NCBI GenBank assembly: GCA_964464925.1 | Contig: CAYXLI010000013.1 | Location: 62,001-126,000 of the forward strand | Direction of reading: 5' to 3' | DNA length: 64,000 nt | Source of the DNA: CAYXLI01 sp964464925 | GTDB lineage: Bacteria; Acidobacteriota; Terriglobia; Bryobacterales; Bryobacteraceae | Part shown: positions 1-8,634 of the stretch, piece by piece | How the letters are laid out: each line of letters starts with the position of its first letter | How positions within the stretch are numbered: the stretch's first letter is position 1 | Program-made: the position numbers and the translations under genes | Notes under the pieces: generated by a model | Databases searched by the model: none | Told to the model about the DNA's origin: nothing | Seen by the model: the letters and a program-made list of their open reading frames with translations, nothing else

Positions 1-1
1 A

Positions 2-1480
2 CATATCGGGGCTTTGAGCTTGTCTCCTGATGCCAGATTTTCCCTGTATTTCGATGGGGTGGATTGGAATACCATCTCCATTCCCGAAGGCAGGCTCGTC
101 AACCTCACCGCGACGCTTCCCGTAAAGTTCTCCCGAGAAGATAGAGACACGCCGGGTAACCCCGCGTCCTGGGGCAATGCGGGATGGGCCAAAAGTGGGA
201 GAGAGGTGCTGTTGAACGATCAATATGATATCTGGCAAGTCAAGCCGGATGGATCCGGTGCGGCGAATCTGACTGCCGGTTACGGCCGTAAACATCACCT
301 GCAATTGCGCTACGTCAAGCTCGACCCGAAAGAGAAGAGTATCGATCCCGCCAAGCCGCTGTTGCTTCGCGCCGAAGACCAGGAGAATTACGACACCGGC
401 TTCTTCATTACCCGGCTGAACAGCCGCGATGAACCGAGGCAACTCATTCGCTCCACAAAGACTCTCGGCGCGCCCATCAAAGCGAAGAACGCGGACGTGC
501 TGGCGCTGACCATCTCGACCTTTGAAGAGTTCCCCGATCTCTACATCACCAACTCGGAGTTCCGCGATTTCACGCGGGTCACCGACGCCAATCCACAGAA
601 GAAGGATCTTCTATGGGGCACCTCAGAGCTGATCAGCTTTCGCAATTCCGATGGCGTGCCGCTGAAGGCCGCAGTCTACAAACCGGAGAACTTCAGCCCT
701 GCGAAAAAGTATCCGATGATCGTCTACATCTACGAGCGCCTCTCGCAGAATGTCAAACACTTCGCCGACCCGCGTCCAAGCAACTCAATTAACATCGCGC
801 ATTACGTCAGTAATGGCTACGTGGTCGTCGAGCCCGATATCGTCTACACCACCGGCTACCCTGGACCAAGCGCGATCCAGTGCGTGCTTCCGGCCGTGCA
901 GGCCGTGGTCGACAAGGGGTACATCGATGAGAACGCGATCGGCATTCAGGGGCATAGCTGGGGTGGATATCAGATCGCCTATATGATCACCCAGACCAAC
1001 CGGTTCAAGGCCGCCGCTGCAGGCGCCGTTGTCGCCAACATGACCAGCGCCTACAATGGCATTCGCTGGGGTCCCGGCTTGCCGCGGCAGTTTCAATATG
1101 AAAAACAGCAAAGCCGCATTGGCGGGTCACTCTGGGAATACCCGATGCGTTTCATCCTGAATTCGCCTATTTTTCAGGCCGACCGTATCCGCACGCCGCT
1201 GCTTATGATGCACAATGACGCCGACGACGCCGTGCCATGGTACCAGGGAATCGAGTTCTATCTTTCCCTCCGGCGCCTCGGCAAGGAAGTCTATATGTTC
1301 AATTACAATGGCGAGCCGCACAACCTGCGCCGCCGCGCGAATCAGAAGGATTACACGCTGCGCATGCAGCAGTTTTTTGATCATTACCTGAAGGGTGCGC
1401 CGGAACCCGAGTGGATGAAGCGGGGCATCCCCTATCTCGAGAAAGGAACGGAGCGCTCCGCTGCCTCCGGCACCCCATAA
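2..1480 (+). CDS. S9 family serine peptidase (prolyl oligopeptidase-like), 5'-truncated
   Basis: Secreted-type oligopeptidase of the S9 family, C-terminal part only. The frame is open from the first bases, so the true start and most of the N-terminal beta-propeller lie outside the window; the TTG at 14 is not a credible start. The alpha/beta-hydrolase domain carries the nucleophile motif GHSWGGY (Ser codon 956-958), the acid in HNDADDAVP (Asp about 1223) and the base in GEPHNLR (His 1319-1321), in the usual order. The remaining propeller residues include a WD40-like 'LLNDQYDIWQVKPDGSG' strand. The stop overlaps the next gene by one base (TAATG), so the two are probably co-transcribed. Family assignment is firm; substrate is unknown. 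Confidence 0.93.
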   Translation, partial: HIGALSLSPDARFSLYFDGVDWNTISIPEGRLVNLTATLPVKFSREDRDTPGNPASWGNAGWAKSGREVLLNDQYDIWQVKPDGSGAANLTAGYGRKHHLQLRYVKLDPKEKSIDPAKPLLLRAEDQENYDTGFFITRLNSRDEPRQLIRSTKTLGAPIKAKNADVLALTISTFEEFPDLYITNSEFRDFTRVTDANPQKKDLLWGTSELISFRNSDGVPLKAAVYKPENFSPAKKYPMIVYIYERLSQNVKHFADPRPSNSINIAHYVSNGYVVVEPDIVYTTGYPGPSAIQCVLPAVQAVVDKGYIDENAIGIQGHSWGGYQIAYMITQTNRFKAAAAGAVVANMTSAYNGIRWGPGLPRQFQYEKQQSRIGGSLWEYPMRFILNSPIFQADRIRTPLLMMHNDADDAVPWYQGIEFYLSLRRLGKEVYMFNYNGEPHNLRRRANQKDYTLRMQQFFDHYLKGAPEPEWMKRGIPYLEKGTERSAASGTP

Positions 1481-2412
1481 TGCTCAACTGGCTTGTAGTC
1501 GGAATCGGAGACATCACTACGCGCCGCGTCTTGCCGGCGATTCAGTCCGAGCCCGATTCGAAACTTGCCGGCATCGTCACTCGCAATCCGGAGAAGGCGA
1601 AGCCATATGACTGCCCGGTGTGGACGTCTCTCGAAGACGCCTTGCGCTCACCGGAGATCGAAGCCGTATATATTGCCACTCCGGTCTTCCTGCACGCGCC
1701 TTATACAATCCAGAGCCTCCGGGCAGGCAAGCATGTACTCTGCGAAAAGCCCATGGCCATGAGCTATCCGGAAGCACTTAGCATGCAGAGGGCCGCCGAA
1801 GAGACCGGCCTTACGTTCGGGGTCTCCTACTATCGCCGCACTTACCCCAAGGTGCAACGTGCGAAACAACTGCTGGAGCAAAACGTCATCGGCCAGCCCA
1901 CCATCGCCGAGGCAACCTCGCATAGCTGGGCCAGCGGAGACGACCTGAACCGGCAGTGGCTCTTCGATCCTTCGAAAGCCGGCGGCGGTCCTCTATATGA
2001 CATCGCCTCTCATCGCATCGATCTGATGAACTACTTCTTCGGCAAGCCCCGGCGCGTCACCGCGCAGCTTTCTAACTCCGTACACAGATATGCCGTCGAA
2101 GATAACGCCACCGTTCTCATCGAGTACTCGGGCGGCATGCGCGCCATCGTCGACGTACGCTGGAATTCCCATGTAGCCCGCGATGAATTTCGCATCCGTG
2201 GAACCGATGGCGAACTCGACCTCACGACGCTAAACGAGCCTGAATTGAGAATCACGCCCGGGTCGATAGAGTTATGGCCAACTCACAAGAATATCCATTA
2301 CCCTTGCGTCGCGAACTTCGTCGATGCAGTGCGAAACCGGGCGCCGCTGCTGTCCAGCGGAACCACCGCGCTATGGACGGATTGGGTAACTAGTCATGCA
2401 GTTTCCATTTAA
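1480..2412 (+). CDS. Gfo/Idh/MocA family NAD(P)-dependent oxidoreductase
   Basis: Predicted 310-residue sugar or sugar-alcohol dehydrogenase. The N-terminus MLNWLVVGIGDI gives a Rossmann nucleotide-binding fold, and the family motif CEKPMA holds the expected Lys-Pro pair about residue 90; the C-terminal half is the alpha/beta substrate domain (DEFRIRGTDGELDL). I chose the ATG at 1480, which overlaps the TAA of the peptidase, because an earlier in-frame ATG at 1411 would add 23 residues of out-of-frame peptidase sequence that resemble nothing. No signal peptide, so cytoplasmic. Substrate cannot be read from the sequence. Confidence 0.93.
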   Translation: MLNWLVVGIGDITTRRVLPAIQSEPDSKLAGIVTRNPEKAKPYDCPVWTSLEDALRSPEIEAVYIATPVFLHAPYTIQSLRAGKHVLCEKPMAMSYPEALSMQRAAEETGLTFGVSYYRRTYPKVQRAKQLLEQNVIGQPTIAEATSHSWASGDDLNRQWLFDPSKAGGGPLYDIASHRIDLMNYFFGKPRRVTAQLSNSVHRYAVEDNATVLIEYSGGMRAIVDVRWNSHVARDEFRIRGTDGELDLTTLNEPELRITPGSIELWPTHKNIHYPCVANFVDAVRNRAPLLSSGTTALWTDWVTSHAVSI

Positions 2413-2426
2413 AGTAGGATACGTAT

Positions 2427-2813
2427 ATGAAAATTCTCCGCATTATCGCTTTCTTGACAGCAATCGCCGCCTGTTCGTTTGCGCAGACACCCGCAACGAA
2501 GGCACCGGCCAAATCGACACCAGCCGCTCCTCAGGCCACTAAAGCCACTCCGGCCGCGGGCAAGACGGACGCCGCCATCGAACAGGACTTGAAGGATCGT
2601 TTGTCGAAGTCGAAGCTCGCTGCCGATAAGTTCACGGTCTCGGTCAAGGGTGGTGTGGCAACGCTCGAAGGGAAAACCGACGTAGTTCAGCACAAGGGTA
2701 CTGCGACTCGCATGGCGAAAGCCGCTGGCGCAACGTCGGTGGTAAACAACATTCAGGTCTCCGACGCCGGCAAAGCGAAGGCCGCTGCCACTTTAAAGAA
2801 GGGTAAAAAGTAG
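2427..2813 (+). CDS. BON domain protein, exported
   Basis: A 128-residue protein with a signal peptide (about residues 1-19, ending SFAQ), a short Ala/Pro/Lys-rich linker (residues 20-48) and one BON domain (about 50-115) with the usual pattern of an acidic start (DAAIEQDLKDRL), SVKGGVATLEGKT and a VVNNIQVSD end. BON domains are small periplasmic modules thought to bind membranes or phospholipid, as in OsmY. The C-terminus is Lys-rich. It lies 14 bases after the oxidoreductase. No enzymatic function is implied. Confidence 0.88.
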   Translation: MKILRIIAFLTAIAACSFAQTPATKAPAKSTPAAPQATKATPAAGKTDAAIEQDLKDRLSKSKLAADKFTVSVKGGVATLEGKTDVVQHKGTATRMAKAAGATSVVNNIQVSDAGKAKAAATLKKGKK

Positions 2814-2842
2814 AGTAGGTCTTTTTTTGGGGAAAGGGTCTC

Positions 2843-4366
2843 ATGCGGTCTGCTGCACTCGCTACATTTGTCTTCGCCAGTCTCGTTTACGCACAGTCGC
2901 TAAGCATCACCACGCCGCTTGCCAATCAGGTCGTACAGCGGAACTCCCCTGGAACGGGATCCATAGTGGTCACCGGCCGCGCTGAAAACCTCGAAGGGAA
3001 GACGGTCGAAGCTACGGTGTTTGGTCCGAAGCGCATCCCGTGGAGCCGGATCGCTACTGTTTCCAACGGAGCCTGGACCGGTGAGCTGAGAAATGTTCCC
3101 GTCGGCGGACCGTATGAGATTCGAGTGCGTGCGTCGGGCTCCGCGCCCCGGTCCGTCAAGGACATTCTCGTAGGCGATCTTTGGATCTTGGCCGGCCAGT
3201 CCAACATGGAAGGCGTGGGCAATCTCGTTGACGTTCAACCGCCCGACCCGCGCGTCCACAGCTTCGATCAGATGGATCAGTGGGGCATCGCGCGCGAACC
3301 GCTGCACAACTTACCGGCCGCGAAGGATTCCGTCCACTGGCCGCGAGGCAAGACAGCCCCTCTCTCCGGAGCGGACTTGGAGATGTACAACGCAAACCGG
3401 AAGAAAGGCGCCGGACTCGGCCTGCCCTTTGCCGTCGAGATGGTGAAGCGCACTGGCATTCCCGTGGGCTTGGTACCGTGCGCCCACGGAGGAACGTCGA
3501 TGGCCCAGTGGGATCCGGATCTGAAATCCGAGGGTGCGAAATCTCTCTATGGAGCTATGGTGCGCCGATTCCGGGCTGTCGGAGGCAAGGTCGCCGGGGT
3601 GCTCTGGTACCAGGGAGAGTCGGATGCGAGCCCTCAGGCTGCCCCGATCTTCCAGGATAAGTTCGAAAAGTTTGTGGCTGCCTTGCGAGCCGATTTTGCT
3701 CAGCCGGAGCTTCCGTTCTACTACGTCCAGCTTGGGCGGCATATCAGTAACGCCAACGTGCCGTACTGGAATCAGGTGCAGGAAGCCCAGCGCGTCGCCG
3801 AGACCACCATTCCGAACGCGGGCATGATCGCAGCCATCGACACGGAACTGGACGACGGCATACACGTGAGTACCGCGGACCATAAACGCCTCGGCCGCCG
3901 CTTTGCTCTGCTCGCGACTAAGACGGGAAAGAAAGGGCCGCGTCCCGTCTCGGCAAAGTTCGAAACAGGTCCGGGAAATGGGTTCGTGCGGGTCACCTTC
4001 TCCGACGTGAATGGCAGACTAATCAGCGACGGCCGGATTGGCGGCTTCACGATCCATCCGCCGACGGGAGACCCGGTGCCGCTTATCTTCCGCGCGAAGG
4101 TCGATCCGGAGAACTCATCGGCGGTTCTTCTCTACCTGGGCGCCAAGCTCCCGGAGAACGCAGTCCTCCGCTACGGCTTTGGCAAGGATCCCTACTGCAA
4201 CCTTCGCGATGAAGCCGACCTCGCGGTCCCGGTCTTCGGCCCCATGCCCATCGACTCCGGAACCAGCAGCATCAAGCCCGTCCAGAGTGCGAAAGGGAAG
4301 GTCCTGGCACGGCTAAATGGAGATGAGGCGCGCGCTAAACTGAAAGAGTTCCATGAAAATCCGTAG
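2843..4366 (+). CDS. Sialate O-acetylesterase-like SGNH hydrolase, exported
   Basis: Predicted 507-residue carbohydrate esterase. A signal peptide ends at VYAQ (about residue 18), followed by a beta-sandwich region and then a SASA-type SGNH hydrolase domain beginning ILAGQSNMEG (the block I serine, about residue 120). Block III is likely LWYQGESDA, and the C-terminal Asp/His pair probably DGIHVS. This family removes acetyl groups from sialic acid or from plant polysaccharides such as xylan; in a soil-type acidobacterium polysaccharide deacetylation is the likelier role (inference). The last 14 bases overlap the start of the PpiC gene, indicating translational coupling. Confidence 0.9.
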   Translation: MRSAALATFVFASLVYAQSLSITTPLANQVVQRNSPGTGSIVVTGRAENLEGKTVEATVFGPKRIPWSRIATVSNGAWTGELRNVPVGGPYEIRVRASGSAPRSVKDILVGDLWILAGQSNMEGVGNLVDVQPPDPRVHSFDQMDQWGIAREPLHNLPAAKDSVHWPRGKTAPLSGADLEMYNANRKKGAGLGLPFAVEMVKRTGIPVGLVPCAHGGTSMAQWDPDLKSEGAKSLYGAMVRRFRAVGGKVAGVLWYQGESDASPQAAPIFQDKFEKFVAALRADFAQPELPFYYVQLGRHISNANVPYWNQVQEAQRVAETTIPNAGMIAAIDTELDDGIHVSTADHKRLGRRFALLATKTGKKGPRPVSAKFETGPGNGFVRVTFSDVNGRLISDGRIGGFTIHPPTGDPVPLIFRAKVDPENSSAVLLYLGAKLPENAVLRYGFGKDPYCNLRDEADLAVPVFGPMPIDSGTSSIKPVQSAKGKVLARLNGDEARAKLKEFHENP

Positions 4367-5303
4367 TCTTGTCTGGATCCTAGTAGCCGCCCCTCTGTTT
4401 GCGCAGCAGCAGAATACCTCCCCCGTTTTCATCGATCGCAACGGCACAGCCGTGGTGGATATCGATGTGGCAAAGCAAAGGGAACTGATCAAACCGGAAA
4501 CGGTGGTGGCCACCGTCAACGGCAAACCGATCACCGCCGGCGAACTCAATAAGATGATCGATGCCTTGCAGCCGACGCAGCGTGCGATCGCGCAGCGCGA
4601 ACCCAAGCGGTTCCTGGAGAACTGGGCCTTGTTCCAAACCATTCTCGAATACGCCGAGAAGGCGAAGCTTGAAGAGCGCAGTCCCTACAAAGAACGTATC
4701 GCCGAATTGCGGCGGCAGATGCTCGTACAAGCCCAGATCAATGATGTCACCGAGCAGTACATGGTGAAGCCGGAAGATCAGAAGAAATACTACGACGAAC
4801 ACCAGAAAGACTTCAAAGAAGCCAAAGGCAAGTTGATCCTGGTCTCATTCCAGGACAACCCTCCAGCAAACCATGATCCCAAAGCCAAGAAGATCCTGAA
4901 TGCCAAGGAAGCCGAAGCCCGCGCCAAGATGATTGTTGGGAAAGCCCGCGAGGGCGCCGATTTCGTTAAGCTGGTAAAGGAGTACTCGGATGACTCCGGA
5001 TCGGTCTCGCGGGATGGCGATATCGGCCTTGCAGTTCGGACCGATACGCCGAACATTCCGGATGTAATTAAGAATACACTTCTCGGCATGAAGTCCGGTG
5101 AGATCAGCGATCCGGTTCAGGTCGAGCACGGTTACTACATCTTCAAAGCTGATTCGGTAAGCGTCGCTCCGTATGATCAGGTCCGGGACGACATATATAA
5201 GTCGTTGAAGAATGAGGGCCTGCGGAAGTGGCTCGATGAACGGCAGAAGCAAACACAGATTAAGATCGAGAATCCGCTCTTCTTCACACCGCCAGCCAAA
5301 TAG
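4353..5303 (+). CDS. PpiC/SurA-type peptidyl-prolyl isomerase, exported
   Basis: A 316-residue periplasmic folding factor. The signal peptide ends PLFAQQ (about residue 20). Residues about 45-135 form a SurA-N-like helical chaperone region beginning VVATVNGKPITAGELN, and about 140-285 a parvulin domain with KKYYDEHQKDF, VKEYSDDSGSVSRDGDIG and DPVQVEHGYYIFK, all typical of PpiC. Such proteins help outer-membrane beta-barrel proteins fold, which fits a genome with large TonB receptors. It starts inside the end of the esterase gene. Confidence 0.92.
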   Translation: MKIRSLVWILVAAPLFAQQQNTSPVFIDRNGTAVVDIDVAKQRELIKPETVVATVNGKPITAGELNKMIDALQPTQRAIAQREPKRFLENWALFQTILEYAEKAKLEERSPYKERIAELRRQMLVQAQINDVTEQYMVKPEDQKKYYDEHQKDFKEAKGKLILVSFQDNPPANHDPKAKKILNAKEAEARAKMIVGKAREGADFVKLVKEYSDDSGSVSRDGDIGLAVRTDTPNIPDVIKNTLLGMKSGEISDPVQVEHGYYIFKADSVSVAPYDQVRDDIYKSLKNEGLRKWLDERQKQTQIKIENPLFFTPPAK

Positions 5304-5340
5304 TCATATTTTCGGAGAACTAGACATACGGGCGGGCCGC

Positions 5341-5856
5341 ATGCCCCAGTTGAGGGGCCAGCCCATCTCAGTCAGCTTTCAACCATCCCTGACCGCACAT
5401 CGGGGCAAATTGCTTTCCGGCTCAACCAAGGGCACGGCCGTGAATGCGGGCTCGTTCCTGGTGGAGCGCCGCATCATTCTGGAAGATCAGCTCAAACGGA
5501 CGCCTATCGAGTTGGCTCGTATATTCGTCCATGAGGTATTCCATTTCGCGTGGTGGCGCCTAGGGAACCCGACTCGACGCTCCTACGAAGAGTTGCTGAT
5601 CCGGGAGTTGGAGGAGGGCGCCCGCGGAGAGTTGGGCTGGTCCGCACAGCGGCTGAAGGAGCAGCTCACGGTGACAGACCGTGAGAACCGGAGTCCGCAA
5701 TGGCGTTTGTACATTTGTGAGAGCTTCTGCGATACCGGCGGCTGGGCCTTCGGGAGCCGGGGGCGTTATGCCGAGATGACGCTAGCTAAGCGTTGGCGGC
5801 AAAAGCGCTTACGCTGGGTGAAGGACGTCCTGGGCAAAGGCCCGCTGACGATATAA
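5341..5856 (+). CDS. Unknown protein with HExxH metallopeptidase-like motif
   Basis: I do not recognise a named family. From the ATG at 5341 it encodes 171 residues with no signal peptide. The only strong feature is FVHEVFHFAWW, a zincin-type HExxH motif about residue 65, in a helix preceded by IELARI, as in zinc peptidases. A run of acidic residues (EELLIRELEEGA) follows and could hold the third ligand. The C-terminal part is basic (LAKRWRQKRLRWVKD). The reading frame extends upstream to 5212 inside the PpiC gene, but the residues there look like off-frame translation. It sits between two exported folding or redox proteins. Confidence 0.7.
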   Translation: MPQLRGQPISVSFQPSLTAHRGKLLSGSTKGTAVNAGSFLVERRIILEDQLKRTPIELARIFVHEVFHFAWWRLGNPTRRSYEELLIRELEEGARGELGWSAQRLKEQLTVTDRENRSPQWRLYICESFCDTGGWAFGSRGRYAEMTLAKRWRQKRLRWVKDVLGKGPLTI

Positions 5857-5877
5857 TTGAATTTAGGAGAATTTTCT

Positions 5878-6396
5878 TTGCTGAGAATTGCCATCGTTGT
5901 CGCCGTCGGGCTGCTGGCCGTCGGATGTGGAAACTCGGGCGACCGGGTTCGTGCGGCCTCTGTAAAGCCGGACAAGCAGCGCAAGCCGGCTCCGGATTTC
6001 GTGTTGAAGGACGCGAACGGCAAAGAGTTCAAGCTTTCTGACTACAAGGGTAAGATCGTTCTGCTGAACTTCTGGGCGACCTGGTGCGGGCCCTGCAAGA
6101 TCGAGATTCCATGGTTCATCGAGTTTGAGCAGAAGTACAAGGACAGGGGATTCGCGGTGCTCGGAGTGTCAATGGATGACGACGGCTGGCAAGTGGTAAA
6201 GCCATACCTGGAAGAGAAGAAGATCAATTATAGGGTGGCGGTTGGGAACGACAGCGTCGGCAGTTTGTACGGCGGCGTGGATTCGCTTCCGACCACATTT
6301 ATCATCGATCGCGATGGTCGCGTGGCATCCACGCACATCGGCCTGGTTGCGAAGAACGACTACCAGAATGAAATTCAGCAGCTTATTGGCAAGTAG
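5878..6396 (+). CDS. TlpA-like thioredoxin-fold lipoprotein
   Basis: A 172-residue membrane-anchored thiol-disulfide oxidoreductase. I chose the TTG at 5878 because AGGAGA lies at 5865-5870 with a 7-base gap, and the resulting N-terminus LLRIAIVVAVGLLAVGC is a lipoprotein signal with lipobox LAVGC. The redoxin domain has APDFVLKDANGKEF, the active site NFWATWCGPCK (CxxC) and the cis-proline region DSLPTTFIID. TlpA/ResA proteins reduce periplasmic disulfides, for example in cytochrome c maturation. The gene overlaps the next one, a DsbD-alpha-like protein, by 29 bases. Confidence 0.92.
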   Translation: MLRIAIVVAVGLLAVGCGNSGDRVRAASVKPDKQRKPAPDFVLKDANGKEFKLSDYKGKIVLLNFWATWCGPCKIEIPWFIEFEQKYKDRGFAVLGVSMDDDGWQVVKPYLEEKKINYRVAVGNDSVGSLYGGVDSLPTTFIIDRDGRVASTHIGLVAKNDYQNEIQQLIGK

Positions 6397-6826
6397 TTTT
6401 TTGGCCGCCGCACTGGCGTTCGCGCAGTACTCCAACGTTCTTACCCTCAATCCACCGGAGAAGATCGCGGGCAAGAAGGGCGAGACGGTCACCGCGCCGT
6501 TCGAACTGGTTCTGAAGAACGGCTTCCATGTGAATAGCAACAAGCCCAATGAAGAGTACCTGATTCCACTGCGCTTAACCTGGACCGATAGCGGCGCCCA
6601 GCCCGTACAGACGGACTTTCCCGCACCGAAGCAAGAGAAGTACGCGTTCTCGGCCAAGCCGGTTTCGGTGTTCAGTGGCACGTTCAAGGTGCAGCAGAAA
6701 TTCAAGATCAGCCCCGGAGCGACAAACGGGTTCGTTACCGGGAAACTCCGTTATCAGGCTTGCAACGACCACGAGTGCCTGCCTCCGAAAAACATCGACA
6801 TCAAAGTTCCGCTGGAAGTGCGCTGA
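6368..6826 (+). CDS. Free-standing DsbD alpha (N-terminal) domain protein, exported
   Basis: A 152-residue exported protein. The ATG at 6368 gives a clean signal peptide (MKFSSLLASSFLAAALAFAQ); the same frame is open further upstream but that part is antiparallel to TlpA coding logic. The mature part resembles the immunoglobulin-like N-terminal domain of DsbD, with GFHVNSNKPNEEYLIP early and YQACNDHECLPP near the end, whose two cysteines match the redox pair of DsbD-alpha. The transmembrane and C-terminal thioredoxin domains of full DsbD are absent. The 29-base overlap with the TlpA gene suggests a joint redox role (inference). Confidence 0.85.
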   Translation: MKFSSLLASSFLAAALAFAQYSNVLTLNPPEKIAGKKGETVTAPFELVLKNGFHVNSNKPNEEYLIPLRLTWTDSGAQPVQTDFPAPKQEKYAFSAKPVSVFSGTFKVQQKFKISPGATNGFVTGKLRYQACNDHECLPPKNIDIKVPLEVR

Positions 6827-7572
6827 AGCGGCTGCTGATTCGTCCCGGCGCAATCGGCGACGTAATCTTGTCGCTCCCGGCGCTGGGGTATCTTGCCGGG
6901 GAAGTGTGGGTGCCGCATCGCATGGTGCCGCTGATGCGGTTTGCGAACGCGCGTTCGCTGAGCAGCACAGGCATCGATTTAATCGGCTTCGGAGATACGC
7001 ACGCTTTCAATCTGTTCCGGCAGTTCGATGAGATCTGGTCCTGGTACGCGGCGAACCGGCCCGAGTTCCAGGAAGAGGTCCGCGGGTTCCCGTTTCGATT
7101 TCTGAAGGCGTTGCCAGATGGCGATTTACACGCGACCGATTTCTACCTGCAACAAGTGGGTGCGCCGCTCGGGGCAGTGCCGCGCATCGACGTTCCGCGA
7201 ATGCGGAGCGGGTTTGTTGCGTGCCATCCTTTCTCGGGCAGTGCGAAGAAGAACTGGCCACTTGGGAAGTTCAAACAGTTGCCCGTCCGGTTCTGCGTTG
7301 GGCCGGAACAGGAGATGAGCGGCGCTGAACGGATCGAAGATTTGTATGAACTGGCGCAGTGGCTAGCGTCGGCGGACGCGTACGTCGGCAATGATTCGGG
7401 GATTACGCACCTGGCGGCGGCCGTGGGCACTCCGACAATTGCCTTGTTTGGGCCGACGGACCCACGTGTTTGGGCGCCGCGGGGCGAGCACGTGACTGTT
7501 TTGCGGCGGGATAGGATAGATGAGATCACTATCGAGGAGGTTCGCACTTGTTTAGAAAGATTGCTGCGCTGA
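6823..7572 (+). CDS. Glycosyltransferase family 9 (heptosyltransferase-like)
   Basis: A GT-B glycosyltransferase of the ADP-heptose:LPS heptosyltransferase family. The conserved N-terminus KRLLIRPGAIGDVILSLPAL and the C-terminal donor site YVGNDSGITHLAAAVGTPTIALFGPTDP are both present; at about 249 residues it is shorter than most family members (300-350). The family-like N-terminus begins directly at a CTG at 6823 that overlaps the previous stop (CTGA); the only in-frame ATG is at 6760 and would add residues encoded over the DsbD-alpha gene. The start is therefore uncertain. The product probably acts in cell-envelope glycan synthesis at the inner membrane. Confidence 0.85.
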   Translation: MKRLLIRPGAIGDVILSLPALGYLAGEVWVPHRMVPLMRFANARSLSSTGIDLIGFGDTHAFNLFRQFDEIWSWYAANRPEFQEEVRGFPFRFLKALPDGDLHATDFYLQQVGAPLGAVPRIDVPRMRSGFVACHPFSGSAKKNWPLGKFKQLPVRFCVGPEQEMSGAERIEDLYELAQWLASADAYVGNDSGITHLAAAVGTPTIALFGPTDPRVWAPRGEHVTVLRRDRIDEITIEEVRTCLERLLR

Positions 7573-8603
7573 TTCTGAGCGCTATGCTGGCTATTGCTGC
7601 CGGGAAGACTGTTACGACGATCGCCGGAAACGGCACTCCGGGGTTCTCAGACAGCGAAGTCAACAACCCCTACGGCCTGACCAAGGGGCCCGACGGTGCG
7701 CTCTACATTTGCGAAATCGGCAATCATGTGGTGCGGCGGCTCGATCTGAGGACCGGCAAACTGACGGTCGTTGCGGGCACGCCGGGCAAGAAGGGGTACG
7801 CAGGCGACGGAGGTCCCGCAACCGAAGCATTGCTGAATGAGCCGTACGAGGTGCGCTTCGACAAGGACGGCAACATGTACTTTGTCGAGATGCAGAATCA
7901 CGTTGTGCGGCGCGTGGACGCAAAAACGAAAAAGATCGCCACGGTGGTAGGCAACGGCAAGCCAGGTTTCGCGGGCGATGGCGGGCCAGGGCACCTGGCG
8001 CAGTTGAAGCAACCGCACAGCATCGAGTTCGACGAAGAAGGCGCTCTGCTGATCTGCGATATCGGGAACCACCGCCTGCGGCGGCTCTGCTTCAAGCGCG
8101 GCGTAATCGATACGCTTGCAGGTACGGGCGAACAGAAGCCGACGCCCGAACACGCGCCGCTCGGCGGAACTCCGGTGAATGGGCCGCGGGCAGTCGCGGT
8201 CGACAGTAAGGGGCTGATTTATCTGGCGCTGCGCGAGGGCAACGCGATCTACCGCATCGACCGGAAAGGGCTGACCATCACGCACATTGCGGGCACGGGT
8301 GAGAAGGGTTACTCAGGTGACGGCGGCGATGCCAAGGCGGCGAAACTGAGTGGGCCGAAGGGCATCTCGCTCTCTCCCGATGGAGGGCTCTACATTGCGG
8401 ATACAGAGAGCCACACGATCCGCCGTATCGACCTTAAATCCGGTGTGATCACGACTGTCCTAGGTACGGGAGTTCGCGGGAATGGTGATGAAAAGGATCC
8501 ACTGAAATGCTCGTTGTCGCGTCCGCACGGCGTGTTCGTCGATTCGAAGGGCCTCGTCTACGTCGACGACAGCGAATCGCACAAGGTCCGTTTGCTGCAG
8601 TGA
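7548..8603 (+). CDS. NHL-repeat beta-propeller protein, exported
   Basis: A 351-residue exported protein. It starts at TTG 7548, with GAGGAGG just upstream, inside the end of the glycosyltransferase gene (25-base overlap). After a signal peptide (ending AIAAG) come five to six NHL repeats of about 55 residues, each with a pattern such as LNEPYEVRFDKDGNMYFVEMQNHVVRRVD followed by GNGxPGFAGDGGP. These fold as a beta-propeller and usually bind protein, RNA or carbohydrate; no catalytic residues are seen. Such proteins are abundant in Solibacter-type genomes. Function unknown. Confidence 0.9.
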   Translation: MFRKIAALILSAMLAIAAGKTVTTIAGNGTPGFSDSEVNNPYGLTKGPDGALYICEIGNHVVRRLDLRTGKLTVVAGTPGKKGYAGDGGPATEALLNEPYEVRFDKDGNMYFVEMQNHVVRRVDAKTKKIATVVGNGKPGFAGDGGPGHLAQLKQPHSIEFDEEGALLICDIGNHRLRRLCFKRGVIDTLAGTGEQKPTPEHAPLGGTPVNGPRAVAVDSKGLIYLALREGNAIYRIDRKGLTITHIAGTGEKGYSGDGGDAKAAKLSGPKGISLSPDGGLYIADTESHTIRRIDLKSGVITTVLGTGVRGNGDEKDPLKCSLSRPHGVFVDSKGLVYVDDSESHKVRLLQ

Positions 8604-8634
8604 AATAATTTCTGTCTCCCTGCCTGCAAATCAG

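Noticed and set aside
14..1480. TTG at 14 as the true start of the S9 peptidase
   Set aside because: The frame is open upstream to the window edge and the N-terminal propeller is missing, so it is a truncation by the window.
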